From CAWCTD01 sp963798455 (GTDB lineage: Bacteria; Acidobacteriota; Terriglobia; Bryobacterales; Bryobacteraceae), in assembly GCA_963798455.1 (NCBI GenBank), contig CAWCTD010000004.1:806001-870000 (forward strand): a stretch of 64,000 nt of DNA, given 5' to 3'. Position numbers and translations under genes: made by a program. The notes under the pieces were generated by a model. It did not search any database. It had not been told where the DNA came from and worked only from the letters and a program-made list of their open reading frames with translations. This document shows positions 60,040 to 64,000 of this stretch, in pieces. How positions within the stretch are numbered: position 1 is the first letter of the stretch; the number at the start of each line of letters is the position of its first letter.

Positions 60040-61179
60040 TCACCGGCTCCGCAGGACCCGGTGCGCGACGCACTCCACGTCGACGATCTCGCGGGTGGTG
60101 TCGATCGTCTCCACGCGCACGACAAGCTGGAACTGCTCGGGCATACGAGCGTTGCGCAACCTCATGGTTTCGTGAAGAGCCTCTATCTTCTGCTCTTGGG
60201 TGAGGAAATAGCCGGCTCCCTCAATCCCGCGGCAATGGTCCGCGGCAATGATGGTGACAGCGCTGCCGGGGGTGATACCCGGCCTCCGGGTGATTAACGC
60301 GTAGGCGGTCATCCGTTCCAGGGCCGGACTTCCTCTCCGGCTCCCCCGGTACAGCCGCCTCTCGCTTCCCTCTGGTTTCTTGTTCTCGATGCGGTGACCG
60401 ATGAGGCGAAAAGGGAAGTCGAGCTCGAGGGACTTGAGGATGCTGTTTGTTCGCGAGTTTCCCAGAAGGATCATGCTGGTTTGCTTCAGTTCGACCCAGA
60501 AGCACACCCTCGGGGTCCGGATTTCCAGCGGTGCTCCCAGTTCGCGAAACATCCGAAGAAGCGACAGCAGACAATGCACTTCTCCCGTCCACAGACAGCC
60601 ATACGTCACCCTTGCCGGGCCGAAGCTGACTTCTGGCAAGCCACCGCCAAGGAGTCGCTCGGCGCTGGAAATGTCATTGATATCCGGATCCCGATAGTAG
60701 TGGCCCTTGTCATCGCGAAAGAACAGCGGCTCTGTATAGACCAGGATGTTCCCGGCATCGGCGGCCAGGTGCGGTTGCCAAAACTGTTCCAGAGCGGCGT
60801 ACTGGTATGGTGTCGTGGCTCTTGCTTCTTGATCAGAGCCCGCGTCCTGGAATACAACCCGGTAACTCCCTTTCGGAATCGTGAGGTGGCAGGGCTCCCG
60901 TTTGCCTTCTGAAAGAAAATACATCGCCAGCCGTTCGCGGATTCCCGCCATCAGCACTCTGACAATGGGAGAGGTCCTCGGATCGAAGGAGGCTGGGCGC
61001 CGCATCGCATTTACTGCGATCTCATATTCCTTCGGAGCGGTCGTTGTAGAGCAGGAGCGTTCCACTAGGTAGCGCAGGACCGCGCTTTGGGCGTGCGCGT
61101 GCTCGAAGTACCGGCTGGAGAGAATGCGTTTCAGAAGCTGCTGTCGCGCTCCGTACGCCACGGATTCCTGCTCTGCCAT
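60040..61179 (-). CDS. Putative winged-helix-type regulator with unknown C-terminal domain
   Basis: The N-terminal 110 residues of this 379-residue protein follow a pattern common in Acidobacteriota regulators (YFEHAHAQSAVLRYLVE, KEYEIAVNAM, FDPRTSPIVRVLM, IPKGSYRVVF), usually followed by TPR or cyclase modules. Here the C-terminal part is different (PLFFRDDKGHYYRDPDIN, YGCLWTGEVHCLLSLLRMF, NSRTNSIL, AVTIIAADHCRGIEGAGYF), resembling a substrate-binding or NTP-binding fold I cannot name. It may control the sugar locus that begins 500 bases downstream. Confidence 0.6.
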   Translation of the reverse strand: MAEQESVAYGARQQLLKRILSSRYFEHAHAQSAVLRYLVERSCSTTTAPKEYEIAVNAMRRPASFDPRTSPIVRVLMAGIRERLAMYFLSEGKREPCHLTIPKGSYRVVFQDAGSDQEARATTPYQYAALEQFWQPHLAADAGNILVYTEPLFFRDDKGHYYRDPDINDISSAERLLGGGLPEVSFGPARVTYGCLWTGEVHCLLSLLRMFRELGAPLEIRTPRVCFWVELKQTSMILLGNSRTNSILKSLELDFPFRLIGHRIENKKPEGSERRLYRGSRRGSPALERMTAYALITRRPGITPGSAVTIIAADHCRGIEGAGYFLTQEQKIEALHETMRLRNARMPEQFQLVVRVETIDTTREIVDVECVAHRVLRSR

Positions 61180-61242
61180 TTGGGGAGAGATTATACCTCA
61201 GTTGGCAGCCGATCGATTCTAGCCTGAGTCGCGCATGTGCGC

Positions 61243-61455
61243 TTAAACCCTTTTGGGGGAGTTGGCGCCCAAGCTGAGCACTCGGGCCGGCAGCATGAAG
61301 AGGGCCCCGATGAGGCCCAGGACACCCTCCACAGCAAACCCCAGCAGGCGAAATGGCAACAGCAGCAGCCAGATCAAGGGGTAGAGCACCAGCGCCGCGA
61401 GTGCCAACGGCCAGCACAGCACCAGCAGAATGCAGAACAGCAGAAACTTGATCAA
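61243..61455 (-). CDS. Small hydrophobic membrane protein
   Basis: This 70-residue protein starts with TTG at 61455, behind a good AAGGAGG site. Two hydrophobic stretches (FLLFCILLVLCWPLALAALVLYPLIWLLLLPF and GLIGALFMLPARVL, given here only as landmarks) span most of the length. No family recognised. It lies between the regulator and the hydrogenase-protease-like gene. Confidence 0.5.
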   Translation of the reverse strand: MIKFLLFCILLVLCWPLALAALVLYPLIWLLLLPFRLLGFAVEGVLGLIGALFMLPARVLSLGANSPKRV

Positions 61456-61538
61456 AGCTGTGTCCTCCTTGCTCCCAATTCAAGATACGACAAAATCCGG
61501 CGAAGGTTCCGGTGAGGTTTCTTGTCCGAAGGACGTCC

Positions 61539-61994
61539 TCACCCCAGTTCCTTCAGTACCTGGTCCAGCAACTGCGGCAGCTTCTCCTCCAGGGCAGGGG
61601 AAAGCTCGGGCCGCATTTCGGCTGAGCTCACGGCGACGGCAAGCAGCTTGAACCGGACCTCCCGGAGGGAAGGACAGGCGATTCGCAGAAGCTCAAGAGC
61701 GCCAACCGCCGAGAGTTGATGGGCACTGGACTGCCCAGTCTCCAGCCCGGTGAAATCCTTCTCGATCACCCGTAGCGCGCCCGGCTCCGAGGGGTCGAGC
61801 ATCGCATCCAGGAGCGTGACGCGCTGCCGCCCCATCATCTTTTCCGAGCAGCCAAGCAGGTCAGCGCCCCCCCAGAACACCTCGGCGTCCGAGGGCAGAC
61901 GTGGGTCGGCAGCGAGCCTCTCCGTAAGGCAAAACGCAACCCCGTCATCTCCCATCATGGGGTTGCCCAGCCCGATGACCAGGTGGGGTTTCAC
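61539..61994 (-). CDS. Hydrogenase maturation-type protease (HyaD/HoxW family)
   Basis: The 151-residue protein has the family start LVIGLGNPMMGDDGVAF, with Glu/Asp positions that bind nickel in the precursor, and DAMLDPSEPGALRVI. Such enzymes cut the C-terminal tail of the large [NiFe]-hydrogenase subunit after nickel insertion. HQLSAVGALELLRI is also typical. No hydrogenase genes are in the window, so they may lie beyond the right edge or elsewhere. Its ATG overlaps the kinase stop by 4 bases. Confidence 0.85.
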   Translation of the reverse strand: MKPHLVIGLGNPMMGDDGVAFCLTERLAADPRLPSDAEVFWGGADLLGCSEKMMGRQRVTLLDAMLDPSEPGALRVIEKDFTGLETGQSSAHQLSAVGALELLRIACPSLREVRFKLLAVAVSSAEMRPELSPALEEKLPQLLDQVLKELG

Positions 61995-63997
61995 GCCTGC
62001 TCGTTCCGTAGCGCGCCCGAGGCGATGGGCAAGCGAATGGTGAAGGTCGTGCCCTTGCCCGGTTCACTAGCGACGTGGATCGTCCCCTTGTGAGAGGTGA
62101 CGATGCCGTAAGTGATCGACAGGCCCAGGCCGGTGCCCTGCCCGTCGGGCTTGGTGCTGTAGAAGGGGTCGAAGATACGGCCGATTTCCCCGGGCGGGAT
62201 GCCGTGGCCGGTGTCGGAGATCAGGACCTCCACGGCTTCCGCGTCGGCGGCCTGCCGCGTCACGATCTTGACCGTCCCGTGCCCCTCGATGGCCTGGGCG
62301 GCGTTCAACAGGACGTTCATGAAGACCTGCTGGAGCTCGCTGCTGTCGGCCATCACGGCGGGGAGCTGCGGGTCGTATTCCTTCACGATGGTCACGTTAA
62401 AGAAGGCCGCCTGCCTGGAGATGAGCCCCAGGGTGTGATCCAGGATCGTATTCAAGTCCGCCAGATCGGCGCCCATCCGGGACTGGCGGGAGAACTCCAG
62501 CAAACCTTTTACGATGTCGCGGCAACGCTGGCTCTGGTGGACGACCTCTTCGAGGTTCTCGCGGTTGGGGTCGTCCTTCGGCAGGTCTTCGAGGGTGAGG
62601 GAAGTCAGGGCCAGGATGCCCCCGAGCGGGTTATTGATCTCGTGGGCCACGCCGGCGGCCAACATGCCGAGCGAGGCCAGGCGCTCCGACTGGGCGACAC
62701 GCGCCTGCATGGCCACCAGCTCTTCGGTGCGCTCGCGGACCTTCTGTTCCAGGGTCCGGCCCCACTCTTCCAGATCGCCCTTCATGGCTCGCAGGCTCTT
62801 GAGCATGGTGTTGAAAGACTCGGCCAGCAAGGCGATCTCACCCTGAGGCCCGGTCTCGACGTCCTGATCGAGACGCCCCGCCGCAATGTTGCGCGTCGCC
62901 GCCACCATCTGACCCACCGGCCGCGTGATGTGGTGGATTTCATAGTAGGTCGTGGCGATGATCAGGATGAAGCCGATGGTGGCGAGGATGAAGAAGGAGA
63001 TGATGACCCGGTCGCGGATGGCCGTGTAGGCTTTCTCGAGCACGCCCACGTAGAGGGCGCCGATGGTCTTGCCCTGGTAGTTGCGGATGGGTTCGTAGCG
63101 GCTGATGTACCAGTCGTGAAGGACGAAGGCGCTGCCCCGCCAGGTTTGGCCCCGGCCCAGGACCGCATCCTGGACCTCGGCCGAGATGCGCGTGCCGAGG
63201 GCTCGTTCGCCGGAGGCCGTCTTAACATTCGTCGAAATCCTCAGGCCATCCTGGAAGATGGTTACGGTGCCGACGTCCTGACCCTCGAACCGCTCGCCCC
63301 GGAACACGAGCTCCCAAACGCGGTCCACGATCGTGAAGTTGCGGTTGAGCAGCACCCCTCCATAGAGCGCCCCCAGGGTCTCCCCGCGCGGCCCCCGCAC
63401 CGGCGTCGCCGCTACCAGCACCATGCCCGAGGTTTCTTCGGTCTTGCCGCCGGGCTTGGCCCGAGGGGTTGGGACGGCCTTCATAAGGGCCTGCTCCTCC
63501 AAGCGCGGGTCCTCCCGCCGCAGCATCTCGGCCGGCAGGATCTCCGTGGAGGCGGCGGTGTTGCCTGCAAGCGCGGCCGCGACGTCGCTGATCGAGGAAA
63601 CATTCTCCCCGCTCAGGCTTGGTTGCGAGGCGCGGAGAACGACCCGTCCCGTTTGGTTGGTGAGGGTGAGGAAGTCGAACTTCCGCTCCCTGCGGATTCC
63701 GTCGAGATACGCCAGCAGGAGTCCGCGCTGGCCGCCGGCAAGGTACTCGGGAATCGTGCTCCCCGAGGCCGCAAGCTGGACCGTCAGCCTTAGGGTTCCG
63801 AGTTGTTCGTCGTAGATGGCGCGCGCGGTTACGTAGTCGGTGTCCACGCTCCGGCGCACCTGCGTCATGATGGTCGTGCTGACGATATACGAGCCGACCA
63901 CCGAGGTGACCAAGCCGCCGATCCCCAAGACCACCAGGTAATGGGAGATGAGTCTTGCTTTGAGGGTCCGGCGGCCGGATGTCAGGCTAGGGCGCAT
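61991..63997 (-). CDS. Cache/HAMP sensor histidine kinase
   Basis: The 668-residue membrane kinase has a first helix (ISHYLVVLGIGGLVTSVVG), a large periplasmic Cache-type sensor (about 45-330, with ATPVRGPRGETLGALYGGVLL and YEPIRNYQGKTIGALYVGVL), a second helix, HAMP, a coiled coil, and the kinase core: phosphorylated His452 in AAGVAHEINNPLGG, N-box NVLLNAAQAI, and G-boxes DTGHGIP and GTGLGLSI. The ATG is 3 bases from the window end, so its ribosome site is not visible and a longer start cannot be excluded. A response regulator is expected outside. Confidence 0.88.
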   Translation of the reverse strand: MRPSLTSGRRTLKARLISHYLVVLGIGGLVTSVVGSYIVSTTIMTQVRRSVDTDYVTARAIYDEQLGTLRLTVQLAASGSTIPEYLAGGQRGLLLAYLDGIRRERKFDFLTLTNQTGRVVLRASQPSLSGENVSSISDVAAALAGNTAASTEILPAEMLRREDPRLEEQALMKAVPTPRAKPGGKTEETSGMVLVAATPVRGPRGETLGALYGGVLLNRNFTIVDRVWELVFRGERFEGQDVGTVTIFQDGLRISTNVKTASGERALGTRISAEVQDAVLGRGQTWRGSAFVLHDWYISRYEPIRNYQGKTIGALYVGVLEKAYTAIRDRVIISFFILATIGFILIIATTYYEIHHITRPVGQMVAATRNIAAGRLDQDVETGPQGEIALLAESFNTMLKSLRAMKGDLEEWGRTLEQKVRERTEELVAMQARVAQSERLASLGMLAAGVAHEINNPLGGILALTSLTLEDLPKDDPNRENLEEVVHQSQRCRDIVKGLLEFSRQSRMGADLADLNTILDHTLGLISRQAAFFNVTIVKEYDPQLPAVMADSSELQQVFMNVLLNAAQAIEGHGTVKIVTRQAADAEAVEVLISDTGHGIPPGEIGRIFDPFYSTKPDGQGTGLGLSITYGIVTSHKGTIHVASEPGKGTTFTIRLPIASGALRNEQA

Positions 63998-64000
63998 TGC

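Noticed and set aside
1..64000. CRISPR arrays, insertion sequences, rRNA genes
   Set aside because: No regularly spaced repeats, transposase motifs with terminal inverted repeats, or rRNA segments were found.

Overview
The window reads as chromosomal DNA of a GC-rich member of the Acidobacteriota, most likely a Bryobacterales/Solibacter-type organism. This is inferred from the company of genes and not from any phylogenetic marker. The main pointers are an Oar-type TonB-dependent receptor with an N-terminal carboxypeptidase-regulatory domain, a regulator with the acidobacterial-style N-terminal 'FDPR..P.VRV..' module, many Tat-exported catabolic enzymes, and long minus-strand catabolic operons.

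Region 1 (1-28395) is organised around a tRNA-Ser(CGA) gene at 1811-1900. The 3' end of this tRNA recurs in the same orientation at 9027-9053, 16272-16295 and 28370-28395. The simplest reading is three tandem integrations, or one composite, at the tRNA 3' end, giving segments of about 7.2, 7.2 and 12.1 kb. I see no integrase, so the segments look fixed. Each carries a stress-defence set. Segment I has glutathione peroxidase, a truncated MsrB, and a photolyase operon ending in a LOV-domain/SpoIIE-type phosphatase with a frameshift. Segment II has exported MsrA, EgtB, EgtD and an OpuC-type ABC transporter in one tight operon, followed by DinB, DUF5996 and a UBP-type zinc finger. Segment III has quinol NO reductase, hemerythrin, NnrS and RIC with Crp/Fnr-like palindromes, a Tat-exported molybdopterin oxidoreductase, DUF488, a RibD-like reductase, fumarase and a flavin reductase.

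Region 2 (28528-34802) is a minus-strand ArsR / membrane-fusion protein / RND pump / TolC efflux operon with an 8-6-8 inverted repeat directly upstream of the regulator. Region 3 (35114-42340) is a coupled minus-strand operon of a Gld-type ABC exporter, a DUF4340 protein, nicotinate phosphoribosyltransferase and a nicotinamidase-like hydrolase, preceded by fabI.

Region 4 (42401-59514) is a large sugar or sugar-acid locus on the minus strand. It holds a TonB-dependent receptor, a Tat-exported fucose/arabinose-isomerase-like protein, four tandem Tat-exported galactonate-dehydratase-like enolase-superfamily proteins, three DHDPS/KDG-aldolase-family proteins (one exported and lacking the usual Tyr), an FGGY kinase and a transaldolase-like protein. 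The distribution of export signals suggests that isomerisation and dehydration take place in the periplasm, and that cleavage and phosphorylation are finished in the cytoplasm. Region 5 (60040-63997) holds a winged-helix-type regulator, a small membrane protein, a hydrogenase-maturation-type protease and a Cache/HAMP sensor histidine kinase.
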